A stretch of 64,000 nt of DNA. It comes from Benincasa hispida (Eukaryota; Streptophyta; Magnoliopsida; Cucurbitales; Cucurbitaceae). Below the pieces are notes generated by a model that saw only the letters and a program-made list of their open reading frames with translations, searched no databases and was not told where the DNA came from. This document shows, piece after piece, positions 45,494-57,041 of this stretch. The position numbers and the translations under genes are program-made. The stretch lies in contig NC_052349.1 of NCBI RefSeq assembly GCF_009727055.1, positions 38,491,254-38,555,253 on the forward strand, written 5' to 3'. Positions within the stretch are counted from its first letter, which is position 1. Each line of letters opens with the position of its first letter.

Positions 45494-46370
45494 TACAAAA
45501 CAAGCACGTTTTTTTAAAACTCGTAAGAATAGTTTTTCTCGGCCGATCTCGCCCGAGATCACCACCGAGATTTTGTTAAAAAAAAAGCTTTTTCTAACTT
45601 ATCGATTGTTTTGAGCCTTCTCGATATATCTCGCTAGAATCACACACCAAGATTTGTTAATTTTTTTCAAATGTTATATAATCTTCCTAGATATTTCCAA
45701 AATTAAAAAAATCACACTACCAAATATTACACAATTTGGAGAATGAAAAGATAATTGGTAAATTATTAGATAATTAGAAAATCAAATCAGAAACTTGTGT
45801 AATCATGTGGATTTCGGTATTAATCTTGGGCAAAATAGCATCGAGATTTTATATATTTGGGTTTTCTTGGTGAAAGCCAAGTATAATTAACACCAAAATT
45901 CGATATATTTGAGTTTTCTTTGTGGAATCTCAGGTAGGATTAACACCAAGATTCAGTATATAAAATCTTACTCAATTTTTCACAAATTTGATCTTTCCCA
46001 AAATTTAAAAATGACAGTGCAATCATTTTAAATCAATTTCGAAAATCTATTTTGATAATTGGGAAACTATTTGGAATTTTAGAAATTTAGAACATAATTT
46101 ATACTAAGGATTTGAAAAAATACCTAATAATTTATAAAGATAACCGAACTTGGGGAAATTTAAAAAGATATAAGATTTAGTATAAGATTTGGAATTATTA
46201 CGTACAAAATTAGCAAATCTCAGTGTGTACTTGTGGCTAGATGTATCGACAAGATTCAAAATAATTGATAAGTTAGAAAAAATTATTTGCTTAACTAAAT
46301 CTCGATGTTCGAAGATGAATCGAGAAAACTATTCTAACTAGTTTTCAAGAGGAGTGCCAGTTTTGTAAAG
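45494..46370. mobile_element. Foldback (long inverted repeat) element, about 0.88 kb
   Basis: Left arm about 45494-45640 and right arm about 46236-46370 are imperfect inverse copies. TTACAAAAC, AGAATAGTTTTTCTCG and TTTTTCTAACTTATC at the left occur inverted at the right as GTTTTGTAA, CGAGAAAACTATTCT and GATAAGTTAGAAAAA. The interior holds two or more copies of a roughly 60-base unit (GGGTTTTCTTGGTG/GAGTTTTCTTTGTGG, AGTATAATTAACACCAA). No ORF is present, so it is non-autonomous. It ends about 170 bases before the trihelix start codon. Confidence 0.7.
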
Positions 46371-46538
46371 TAAAAAAAGAAAAAAGAAAAAAGAGATTAT
46401 TCTAACCCTTTCTCAAAATTGGACGGTGTTGCTTTGAAACAAAATGAATATGTAAAATTAAAAATTTAGATAAGAATTAAAATGAATATGTAATTTTGGG
46501 AATGGAATGGGTGTGGACTTTTCAGAGGAGCAAGCCGA

Positions 46539-47765
46539 ATGAAGCGGAAGAAATGGTCGGAGCAGGAAGAAGAAACCCTTCTTTCCAAATACTCCGACCT
46601 TCTCAACTGCGGAACCCTAGCCAAGCTCAAAACTCGCGAGAAGAAGTTCAAGCCCATTGCCGACCATGTCAATTCCGTTCACCATCTTCAGGATCCTCTT
46701 ACCTTCCCTTTCCGCTGGTCATGGCGGGACGTATCAATCAAAGTCCAGAACATGCGCCACCAGTATCTCGGCGTCAAGCAGAAGATTAGGGTTTCTGATG
46801 ACGACTTCAATTGGAAGGACGGCGAGAATCACTGGCAGAACTTCATGAAATACAAGGAGGTTTTCGGAGATTTGCCCCTCGATTTGAAAGGGAAGAGGCT
46901 GATGTTTGGAAACGGCGCTGCTGCGGTTGGTTTCGATGGCAGTGAGGATTTGGAATTCGGAATCGGTGTTGATTCTGATGATTTGGAGGAGGAAGAGGAA
47001 GAGGAGGAGGAGGAGGAGGATGAAGATCTGAAAGGGAGAGAACAAGGAGGGGGAAAAGATGACGGACACGGCGGTGGTCGTGAGGTCGTGGAAGTCGTTG
47101 GAAATGAAGGGAAATGCGCTGGATTCGGTGAAATCGGCGTTTCAGAGACGAGGAAATCGAAGAAGGGTTGTGGATTGAATAGGCGATTGGGAATGGTAGG
47201 GCTGCGAGTTTTGGAATTGAGAGACATGGCAGCAAAAAGGGAAGAACAGAGGAGAGACAGAGCATTCAGAAGGGAGAAAAACGAGGCTGAAAGAGAAGAA
47301 AAGATGAAGAACACAGAGTTAAAGAAGGAGAAAGTGATGAAAGAAAGGGAAGAGCAATTGGATAACAGAGAGCTGGAGATTGAAGAAAGAGAGTTGCAAT
47401 GGAGGCAAAGGGAATTTGAGAACAAGATGAGAATGGAAAGGGAATTTGAGGAGGAGAGAAGAAAGAGGATGAGAATGGAAGAGAAAATGGAAGAAGAAGA
47501 AATGGAATGGAGGGAAAGGATAGTGGAAATGCAGATTGAACATGAGAAACAAATGATGCAAATGCAAGCTGAAGCATTTCAGAATCAAATGCAGATTTTG
47601 GGGGTAATTGCAAGGCTTCTTTGCCAGTATTTTGGGTCTGCAAATGATGGATTGGGCAGTGGATTGGGGGCTTTGCCTCCTCAAGTTCTTCAGAATTTGC
47701 AACATCCTGGTGAATTGGATGACAATGGGAAGCCTGATGCCAATTCACCTTCTGAGTTCTTGTGA
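46539..47765 (+). CDS. Trihelix/Myb-SANT-like DNA-binding protein, single exon
   Basis: 408 aa in one exon. Residues 1-110 form a trihelix (GT-type, Myb/SANT-like) domain, with tryptophans at W6, W60/W62 and W92/W99 and the motif VSIKVQNMRHQYLGVKQKI (65-83). Then comes an acidic run ([18 protein letters not shown], 147-164), a Gly-rich linker, and a very long charged coiled coil (about 220-365, rich in E, R, K and M) expected to mediate dimerisation. The basic N-terminus MKRKK may help nuclear entry. Likely a nuclear transcription regulator; target and exact subfamily are not recognised. The start is the first ATG of the long frame and gives the conserved domain from residue 1. High G+C relative to flanks and absence of introns are typical of this group. 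A foldback element sits directly upstream. Confidence 0.9.
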   Translation: MKRKKWSEQEEETLLSKYSDLLNCGTLAKLKTREKKFKPIADHVNSVHHLQDPLTFPFRWSWRDVSIKVQNMRHQYLGVKQKIRVSDDDFNWKDGENHWQNFMKYKEVFGDLPLDLKGKRLMFGNGAAAVGFDGSEDLEFGIGVDSDDLEEEEEEEEEEEDEDLKGREQGGGKDDGHGGGREVVEVVGNEGKCAGFGEIGVSETRKSKKGCGLNRRLGMVGLRVLELRDMAAKREEQRRDRAFRREKNEAEREEKMKNTELKKEKVMKEREEQLDNRELEIEERELQWRQREFENKMRMEREFEEERRKRMRMEEKMEEEEMEWRERIVEMQIEHEKQMMQMQAEAFQNQMQILGVIARLLCQYFGSANDGLGSGLGALPPQVLQNLQHPGELDDNGKPDANSPSEFL

Positions 47766-48558
47766 AGGTAACAACACTAAATTACCTTTTAAGAGCTGTT
47801 GTAGTACAAGTATTATAATCTAGTTGTGTTTGTAGTATGTGTTTTTATTCTGTAAGAGAAATGAGTTATAGAAAGGTAGAGTTCCATTTACTTGAATTTA
47901 TGAAATTCTTGTTTGAGGGGGGAGAGTTTTTGTTAAGTTTAGCTTAATATATGTGTTGAAGAGTATATAGAAAATGGATAATGTTGAGTATGATTGATAC
48001 AATTAATGTGTAAATCTTATTGTGATCTTATATCCTGGCCATTCATGAAAAATGAGGGTGGGAGTATTCTATACTATGGGAATTGATATATGAATCATTG
48101 AACATTGGTATAATCTTATTGTGATCTTATCATTGAGTTAAGCTCATGTTGATTGTTATAGGCATCTTGGGAGGCTGTCTTTTGAGGTACATTCATGAAA
48201 AGTAATCATTAAGGGGTCATTTGTTAATTATTTGGCTATTTGTTTTTTATTTTTAGCTGTTTTAAAAATGGGTCTGTGACTTTTTCCTTTTTTCAATTTT
48301 AAATTGTTCTTAAAATTGGTAAGAAAATTCAATTTTTTTTAGAAACAATTTTTGGTTTTTTAAAAATGGGCTTGTTCATTTGTACAAAAATTGGCTTGTG
48401 GTCTAGTTGTTGGGATATTTGCGTTCAATTCTCTTTTATAATAACAAGTTTTATTTTCTATATAAAAATAACACGTAAATCATGTAAAAAATATTTTCTT
48501 ATTTTACTATTTAGTTCCACATCTATTCTCATTTTTCATTTTGACAAGTATATCTTAA

Positions 48559-48599
<41 letters not shown>

Positions 48600-49900
48600 A
48601 AAACAATTTAAAATTCAAGTAAATGATTTTGGAAATATTAATAAATTAAAATTAAAATATGTTGCTATTTAATTTAGAAAATAAAACTCTGTAGACAGAG
48701 ATGCGTTTCCCTCCAATATTATCTATATAAATTAAAATATAATATTATCCTATTTTCTTTAATTGTGTAATTGTCGTTATTTCTTGTTATTTTTTTCTTC
48801 AATGTTGTGATTAGTCAATGCCATTCCTAAGATATATTGAATATATGCATCCAATTAATGGATTCTAAGACAAAATAATTAAACACACTAAAGATATAAT
48901 TTTATAACTATATATATTAGATAAGAAGATTGATTTAAAAAAGACTTTATTTTTTATATAAAAAAATATAAAAGTAATAAAAGTAAAAAGAAAATAATTG
49001 TTTTAAATGACAAAACTACTTGAAACAGGACATAGGACATATCACTAATAGTGATAGATAACGACAATTTGTTCTACTTGTAAATAAGTTGACTCATTTT
49101 TCTATATTTGTAAATAGGTCTAAAAAAACTTATTTTGATTTTTTAAATAAAAAAAAACACTCTAACTAAAAAAACAGAAAATCAATAACAATCATTAAAC
49201 ATGTTTTTGGTTTTTATTCTAAAAAAACATAAAAATCAAAGGCATATTTAAAAAAAAAAAAACTTAAATAGTTATCCAACGCGGTCTAAAGAAAAATTGA
49301 TTTCTACTATGGGATTGAGTTGTTCATTCTTTCCCTCGTTACTACTTAAAGCAATAAAATACATGTCATATAAATGAAAGCCCTTACTCGACAAAATTAA
49401 TGGTTGTTAATAAAAATTACCTATATCAACCAACTAGGCAACTATCATAGTTTGATCTTGTAGTCAATAAGATTCATATAAATAAAAATGAACTTAAAGT
49501 CTAGAGGAATATGTTCAAACTAAATAAAAGATACCTTATATAATAAGGTGTTGTTCGATGAGAATAATTAAGATGTGTATAAATTAGTCTAGACATTCAC
49601 AATGATTAACATTCACGTGTGTGTATATATATATATAAACCTACTAGCCTTGTTCAAAGTTAGATTTCCAAGATTTAAACGATATTACCCCACCATCCAC
49701 CATTAGGTGGAATTGTTTTATCAACAATGATCTATATAATCTCAACACTTTCCATGCATTGTAGCACTTTTGAATAATAATTTGTCATTACTTTATCAGA
49801 TTTCTTCGTGGAAATGCATTCACTTTAAAATTTTGAGCAACTTTACTTTGTATTTGCAAGTGTTTAGGCATAATAATAAGCATTTTGTAATGCATATGAA
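47766..49900. other. Trihelix 3' flank and AT-rich intergenic DNA
   Basis: No further gene. It contains a T31 homopolymer (48561-48591) and, near 49.02-49.13 kb, a short CACTAATAGTGATAGATA element with TATATTTGTAAATA, related to the one at 31.9 kb. Confidence 0.5.
48561..48591. repeat. Poly(T) tract, 31 bases
   Basis: Uninterrupted T run followed by A7, probably the tail of a reversed retroposon. Confidence 0.95.
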
Positions 49901-49929
49901 AATACATGGCAATAAGCTTGCATTACATT

Positions 49930-51000
49930 AAGGCGCGTTTGGCTCATGATTTTGGAATTAAGGGACTTGATTTTTGAAGCTAAACCACGTTTGAGTGTCT
50001 GGAATAAAATTTTCGAACTTTATATACGACACACATGAGGAAAAGGGGTTTTAATGGATGACAACAAGTTTGGGGAAAAAAAAAAATAAACTACCATTCC
50101 TTATCTTTCTCCTTCATTTTTAAAAACAAAATTTTAAAACTGGACTGTTAACGTTTATATATTATATATATATAGTATATATATATTATATATAATTTTT
50201 TGTTTTTAAGTCTAGGGTTACCTTCTATTTCTCCTCTCTTTGCCACTGCCAGCACATAGTCTCTCAGTTCTCACATCTTCAATTTTTCCCTCACGACCGA
50301 CGTTCCCCTGAGCATGAAAACCCCCATTGGAAGAACCAACCAATAACCTAAATGATCCTTCTCCTCCCTCTCCTCCCTCTCCTTCCTCAAATTCTTTGCT
50401 TCGCTCACACCTGAAGACCAACTCACATCCCCATTCACAAACAACTTCCCACTCAAATCGGTCCCAACTCCCAACCACCAGATGGAAATCCGAGCAGGTC
50501 CCATGAGCCGTCAAAGGCCCAACACAGAGCAGCACCATCTAGTCCCACTCCGATCACTATTCCGCCAAGAAACGGATCTAGATCCATGCTGCCACCACTT
50601 CCTATCACCACTTCCTAGCAATCAAACGGAAGCTCCAATGGGTGTAAAAGGCAGCGGTAAGAGAAGGCTCGTCGCCATCAATCAAACTGAGGCAGACATG
50701 TCAATGGTGTCAACATTGAAAGAGGTAGTTCGATCGGAGAGACGATGGCGCTTGGTGTGGAGGGGAGTGGAAGAGTAATAGGGTTCAACGTTAGTGGAAT
50801 CAGAGGTATGAGCGTCGAAATCTAGACATCTAGGAGGTGGGAGAAAATGTAAAACCGATTTTCAGAACCACATATATATGTGCTATGGTTCGATTTTAAT
50901 AAACAAATCGGTTCGATTCGATTTCATATATAATTTTTTTTTTTTAATTTTCGATTCGGTTTTATTTGGTTATGAACCTAATAAAACGATTTCTATCCCT
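49930..51000. other. Unidentified region with a G+C-richer core
   Basis: Between an AT microsatellite (50156-50198) and a TTCGATTCGGTTTT-type repeat (50880-50990) lies about 600 bases of markedly higher G+C, open on the minus strand at 50538-50218 (106 codons, with a Glu/Gly-rich stretch) and on plus at 50482-50778. I recognise no domain. It may be a captured or decayed gene fragment. Confidence 0.3.
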
Positions 51001-51289
51001 ACCGCCACCAATAAATATTAGTATTATTTCCCTAAATTTATGCAATCGATGTTGAACTTTGAAATTTTATATTTATAATATTATCTCACTCCTTCATCTT
51101 TATTTAAATTAAAAAAATTGATTAAACAATTAGTAGTCAAACTTTAGTGATTAGATACATCCTTAATTTAATGCTAAATTATAGAAAATCTCTCTCAACC
51201 GGGTTATTTAGATTAAGTAGTTTTGAAAGTTAATTAGGGAAAAATGAGAGGTTTGCAACTTATTTAGAGAAAAGAGATTTTTTTGTCCC

Positions 51290-51480
51290 TAAATGCATCT
51301 CTTCAAGAGACACATTCAAGAATATTTTATTATTTTTTTCCGTACCGAATGCGTCTCTTGAAAAGACATTCGACAATGTTTTATTTATTTCTTTTCTCAC
51401 ACTAATTGTGTCTCTTGAAGAGATGCATTCTTTAAAAATAAAAAATAAAAAAGGTATGCGTTTCTCGAAAAGACGCATCC
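51290..51480. repeat. Cluster of palindromes around TCTCTTCAAGAGA
   Basis: ATGCATCTCTTCAAGAGACAC starts at about 51294 and its exact reverse complement at about 51408. Two more variants (GCGTCTCTTGAAAAGAC near 51350, GCGTTTCTCGAAAAGACGC near 51458) lie in the same 190 bases. Confidence 0.8.
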
Positions 51481-52016
51481 CTAAAAAACAAATAAAATAA
51501 AAGCATCCCTAAAAAACAAATAAAATAAAATAATTTTACTCTTATTTTTTTCATTCTTTTAACAACCTAAAACAAACTCTTTCATTACTTATGTTTTTTT
51601 TACTGTTAATAATATTTCATTTGTTTAACTCTAAATCATTCTTATCTAAAATCAACTAATCTTGTTTTTTATTTTGATAGTAATATTACTAGTTTTTTAA
51701 CCGTATAAACAATAATGTTATTTTGAGATTAAGAAATTGCTATGATTGATTTGATATATTAAATATTATTTTTTAATTTCAAATTATTGTTTTTGTTTAA
51801 AGTTGTTAAAACTTATGCAAAAATATAGATATTAACTTTTGACTATTGTAAATAATATTCAAGGTTCTTTAGGATGTGTTGTAGACTGCAAGTGTATTTT
51901 CGTAATTGAATTTCATTAATAAATTTAATCATATGTACAATGTTCTTTATTCACGACGGGAAAAAGATCCTTTATTATGCCTAGATCAATCATGTTGAGT
52001 GACGTAGTGTCCACGA

Positions 52017-52108
52017 TTGCCACACACTCTTACACTTAGTGGTTGACTTTCCTCTGCAAAGTTTGCCACACACTCTTACACTTGGTGGTTGACTTTCCTC
52101 TGCAAAGT
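52017..52108. repeat. 46-base tandem duplication
   Basis: TTGCCACACACTCTTACACT and the following bases up to CTCTGCAAAG occur twice in a row, with one mismatch. Confidence 0.9.
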
Positions 52109-52146
52109 GTATACCCTCACTACGTTGTCGATATGTAACATACTGA

Positions 52147-54020
52147 TCATGGATATTTGGATGAACATGTGAAGTTTATCCTTCTTCCATGCTTAGTATA
52201 CTGAGGGTTGTTGGAAAAAAAATCAAATGTTGAGGGAGAGGACATCATGGAAGTATGTGTAAAATGATCGAGTGGCGTTGTTGGATATTCATTCCGAACA
52301 TTAGGTCGAATAAGAACATCCTTATATATTGCTGGATCACTTTGTTCTTCCATTGGAATGTCACCATGGAAATATCGCACTCGATATATCGAGGTGAGTC
52401 TACGCAAGGCTCTTTGAGCAAATATTGGCAAATTTGGGATCTCGGTCTGAAAAAGAATTGAATAACGAGTTAATGACTTTAAAATTTATTTTTGTGTGCA
52501 ATGAAGAAATAAAATCAAACAATCATAGTAAATAATAAACTCATACCAACAAGTGATAGGATACTCCTGCTTTAGTTATGTACTGTTTGCTCACAGTGGA
52601 ATACCATTCAATATATCCAGGCTCGGTACCTACACCATTGTTAATAAGAGGTTCATTAACAACCAAACTCTATCGATTTTTCCAGATTGTAATTTGAGGA
52701 GCCAAATATGCAATTCAGTCTTGCTCATGTCTGCTCCTTAGATTGTGTGAATGAAGTCGGGTGTCCATGTTGCAAGGTTGAGGAATTTGTTGCAATATCC
52801 CAAATTGACGCATCACACGATCTGGGTGATGTCACTCCACAATGAAAAAGTATATGAGTGGACATCTGGATGTCCACATCTCATTACCATTGAGACAGTA
52901 TGGCGACAATAGTTAGATAAGATGATTATATGGCTCCCAAATAATCTGCATGCATATGTGTCAAAAAATGAATTAACCAGAAGATTGAAACATTATGAAT
53001 ATATGATATATGAATGAATAAAATATTACCTGGTTAGACATATGTGTATCGAGTATGTGCCTATACTGTACTAGAATATGTGTAGGTGCTCTAATTACAG
53101 AATAGTTGTCATTCCATCTACAGCAATCAGAAGTTGAATTTTAGCTATTAGTATTTCATAATGAACACAACAATAATGAAGTAAATATGCTTACCTTATT
53201 GCAAGTAGTCTGTCACCTAAGTTATTCTCGTATCTATGGAGTCGTCGAGGTGCTAGAAGAGGAAATCGATCCCATGCCCAAATTTGTAGTAATAAAAGTA
53301 GGCTTGCAATGTCTTTTCCATCTATAACTGCACCCTTGCATAGTTGCCTATACAACCATGCAAGACATCCAACGCCCCAACTGTAAGTCCCGACAACATC
53401 AAAATACACCAAGAGAGGAAGATACATTAGGTGCACTCTGGTGTTGGATTTTTCGGGAAATACCAATCCTCCAATCAATGTGAAAATATATGCTCGAGCA
53501 TATCGTTGTAGGTCCTCTTCATCTGCATGGTCTAGTAGATGGGCGAAGTTGTTAAATTGATCAGCTAACCATGGCAGGCTTAGACACCTCCCTTAAGAAC
53601 GACGTCATTCGTGGTTACGCCTAAAAAAAGGGCACAAAGTTGTTCTCAGTCATAATTTAGAGATCTGATCAATGGTCTTCTATTAATCGGGAGTCCAAAT
53701 TGGATGTCTACATCTTGAAGTGTAATTGTACACTCTCCATGCAACATGTGGAAAGTGTGTGTCTCCTGGCGCCATCGTTCCACTAATGCCGTTATCAAAT
53801 GCCAGTCTAGTTGTATAAATTTTATACAAGAGACTTCGTAGAATCCTACAGCTCGTAGATAGTTCAATTTACGAGGGTCTGGGTTCTCGTGCTTACGAAT
53901 AACAACCTTTTCGCCGACAAGACATTGTATTGATATGCTTGTTTTCCCAAACAGCCTCGTATCTATGGTTGCATTGTAAGTACAAAATCGAGTCGTTGTA
54001 TGGACCTGTGGTAACATCCC
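52147..54020 (-). pseudogene. Plant mobile domain (PMD, MAIL1-like) pseudogene carried by the MULE
   Basis: Pieces in order on the minus strand: YLRAVGFYEVSCIKFIQLD, ITALVERWRQETHTFHMLHG and ECTITLQDVDIQFGLPI (54017-53646); IGGLVFPEKSNTRVHLMYLP, YSWGVGCLAWLYRQLC and LLLLQIWAWDRFPLL (53490-53191); WNDNYSVIRAPTHILVQYRH (before 53040); IIWEPYNHLI, RCPLIYFFIVE and PDRVMRQFGILQQIPQPC (52940-52770). This is the order of PF10536 (plant mobile domain, formerly aminotransferase-like). Likely introns sit at 53190-53120 and 53030-52950. Stops and frameshifts near 53640-53580 and 52920 show decay. PMD genes are known both as host silencing factors (MAIN, MAIL1) and as passengers of transposons; here the neighbour is a MULE transposase in the same orientation. 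Confidence 0.8.
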
Positions 54021-54289
54021 CGTCCATCTGATCCAATAAAAACAATATTAAATTTAACTTAAATATTTAGTAAAAATCAATGTGATTACAATCAACAAAT
54101 ATAATGTCAATTAATAAAAAATACACCCTTCATTATATAGATACAATCAATAAATACAATGGCAATTAATAAAGAATACACCCTTCATTGTATAAATACA
54201 ATCAATTAAATACAATGACAATTAATAAAGAATAAATAAGTAAAAGAAGTTACAATCAATTCAATACAATGAGAATTAAAAATAAATAA

Positions 54290-54475
54290 CTAAGTCGCAT
54301 CACGAGCTCGATTGGGACAATTCTGTCTATTATGCCCTTCTTGTCTGCAAATTATGCATCGTGTCTTGTAACATTCCCTCCAATCCATCTTGTTTTGCAT
54401 GCGAGAAGTATACGGTCTTGAAGGAACTCTTGAACAAGAGTATCGATGAGCGGGTTCGGATCTTTCTGATTTCAT
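54290..54475 (-). pseudogene. MULE transposase C-terminal zinc-knuckle exon
   Basis: The frame gives SRMQNKMDWRECYKTRCIIC and RQEGHNRQNCPNRA, the RIRNEMD..E...RC..C...GHNRRNCP tail found at the C-terminus of plant Mutator transposases. It lies just beyond the LTR at 54541-56595, which separates it from the SWIM exon. Confidence 0.8.
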
Positions 54476-54540
54476 TGTGACCGAACTACCTCACATACAT
54501 TCTAACTAATAGATATGTATTGTACCACGAATTATAGGTA

Positions 54541-56595
54541 TGATTTAACAATTAAAATATAACAGATTGAGTAAGTGTACCAATTGAAGACAATCTTCAC
54601 TCGAACTCAATCCAGCGAAAGCAAATCCTCTACGGTCTTTATCACCCAACAAATAGTCGCCTAGAAACACCACGATCGTCTACACGAACGACAGCACACA
54701 AACAATGGCAACCGGGGACAACACCACCACTCGAAGCCCTCAGTATTCTCGGAGTGAGAATCCAATGAGTGGACTTTGATGGAATTGGTAGAGGAAGGAG
54801 GAAAAGATGATCGTGTAGAACAAACAAGCAAGTGGGAGATAGCAGATGACTATCGTACAGTCGGAATAGGAAAAGGTACACGATCGTGTAGGTTTTACTA
54901 AGTGATCATCTAGTAAATAGTAAGCGATCGTTTAGGTCTGCTCGGCATGCTAAGCGATCATTTAGAAAAGGTAAGCGATCGTTTAGAAATCGCGTGCAAT
55001 CGTTTAGTACGTGGGTGTGTGATCATTTAGGACGATGGGCGCTATCGTATAGGCTCTCAGCGTTAAGCGATCGTTTGGAAAACACACTGTGAGCGATTTT
55101 CTTGCATATATATCTCACAAAATGAAAACAATTTTCATTTGGAAAACACACCGTGAGTGATTTTCTTACTTTTATATCTCATAAAATGAAAACAATTTTT
55201 CTTTTATTCTTAAGTTACAAGAACCGAATTCAATCTTCCCACTTTCGCCCGATTTGGGAGAAATTCTCGGCCAATTATCTCATAATCGCCTATTTAAATG
55301 AATAATGAATATAATCATATTATATTTTTAACCTATAGTTCGATATCATATATCTACTATAGTAATTTCTCCACTACTTGATATAAATCATATTTATATC
55401 CTATTTCCTCTAAAATAATGTATTTCATACATTTAATCAATTATATCATATATAATTAACGAATATAATTGAACTCCCTCTTGTTAATTTGAACATTTCA
55501 AACTGACCCAAAAACTGATTCTCAACTTTATTCAAGCTACCAAAGGGACCTTATGGACTTGTGACTCGAAGCTCCAACGGTACATGAATAGCTGACTAAA
55601 CTCTTTAGCCACAAGATCCACCATCCATTAACTGCCAGGCATTCCACTAAAGACCAAAGCTGAACTCTTCTTACCACAAATATATTTATGTGTCCATTGG
55701 ATACAACCAATCATGAGTATGATGACCCTTTACAGATGCTCGTAAATACAGCTGGGCCAATTTACCATTTTGCCTTTGCAGTTACATCTCACTCCTTAAG
55801 TACCACTGATTCCTCTAATGAACAATACAACATAGTTCAACTATGTGTGAACACCTTTCGGGCCAAGAGAAGGTGTGTGACACCATATCGTTCAAGCCTT
55901 GAAATCAACTTTAAGAGAGCTATCTATCTACTTGCCCCTGCTTTGGAAAGGATTGAATTCCATCTTGTGTAGCTGAGTTCTCAGCTCCCAAATCAGGCAA
56001 ATCCCTAAAGTGGTAGGTTTGAGTCGGCGACCTGGCCACTCGCACCCATGCAAATCAAAGGATCGCCCTCAATAACAAGAGTTCTCAACTCACTCAGGAT
56101 TGAGGTCATGTTACCTATGGCCATCCTAGTGAAGTGAAGTCTCTGTCATGAACGATGTTATATAACGAGACGTTAATACTTCGTGGTCAAGTTTTATACA
56201 AACTCTTTGTATAGGACGCCCCCGCTCGCATGTCCTCTACACAAACGATCAGGATCAAACCATTTGTATCAAGTTACAACACTTGTGACCATTCCACTAA
56301 GCGGGCCGCATCCATAGTGTTACCAAGATAAGGTTTCCTTCCTATATCCATATACTACAGACCATTTTGGTTATCACTTAAGACATGATCCACTTGTATG
56401 TCACCACATACATGCTTAAGTTACATCCAAATAACCAGGGATTTTAGGTTTATTGGTTTGTGGTAAAGCAAATAAAACAATTAACGGAACAAAAACAAGA
56501 AGTGAAGTAAAATATCATATATCATACATCACAAGTTTTCGTACAAACTGTTTACAAATTACAGGACACGAGACTTTAAGGCATCAACCCCAACA
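54541..56595 (-). mobile_element. Solo LTR, 2.05 kb, inserted in the MULE transposase
   Basis: Starts TGTTGGGGTTGATGCC at 56595 (minus). GGTAT flanks both sides (54537-54541 and 56596-56600), a target duplication that overlaps the first T of the far end by one base. The array of CGATCGTTTAG-type palindromes lies at about 54880-55080. Same family as the fragments at 7.1 and 41.2 kb. No internal retroviral-type genes, so a solo LTR. Confidence 0.8.
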
Positions 56596-56624
56596 GGTAT
56601 GCCAACCTTCCTAACTCGTGATTC

Positions 56625-57035
56625 ATCTGGATAAATAGTTGGGAAGTTAGGATCAGGCCAACATTTTTTTATCAGGGATGGGCTCGAACTAGGGTGATTA
56701 ACATGCCAGATAAGTGGGAATTTTGTAATAGTCTTCAATGTAATAAAAGTAGTCTACCTCAATGGTCTTACACGCAGCTATAGCGTGAGAACAGGAGATT
56801 TCAAAACTCTGCCACTTATTGCATGTGCATGTACTTTCACTTAATTTTACTCAATGTGTGTTTCCACCCTTTAATGTTATTGGGTTGATTGAGGTGGTGA
56901 CTTCACACAACCCTGTTCGATGGTCAAATATGTTGACGGAATGTTTGGTTGCACGTTGTTCCCAACGAGTTATTTTCTTTACTGCATACCTATGACAAAT
57001 ACGACAATTACTTAGAATACCTCGATAATCAGTAT
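56625..57035 (-). pseudogene. MULE transposase SWIM zinc-finger exon
   Basis: Reads RYAVKKITRWEQRATKHSVN, then ESTCTCNKWQSFEISCSHAI, AACKTIEVDYFYYIEDYY and PDPNFPTIYPDESRVRKVG. C-X-C ... C-X-H is the SWIM finger that follows the DDE domain in MURA-type transposases. One stop follows GGNTH. The exon is trapped between two LTR insertions. Confidence 0.85.
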
Positions 57036-57041
57036 AAAAAT

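Noticed and set aside
46734..47748. Long antisense ORFs opposite the trihelix gene
   Set aside because: Ser/Phe/Leu/Pro-rich shadows of the purine-rich Glu/Arg/Lys coding strand.
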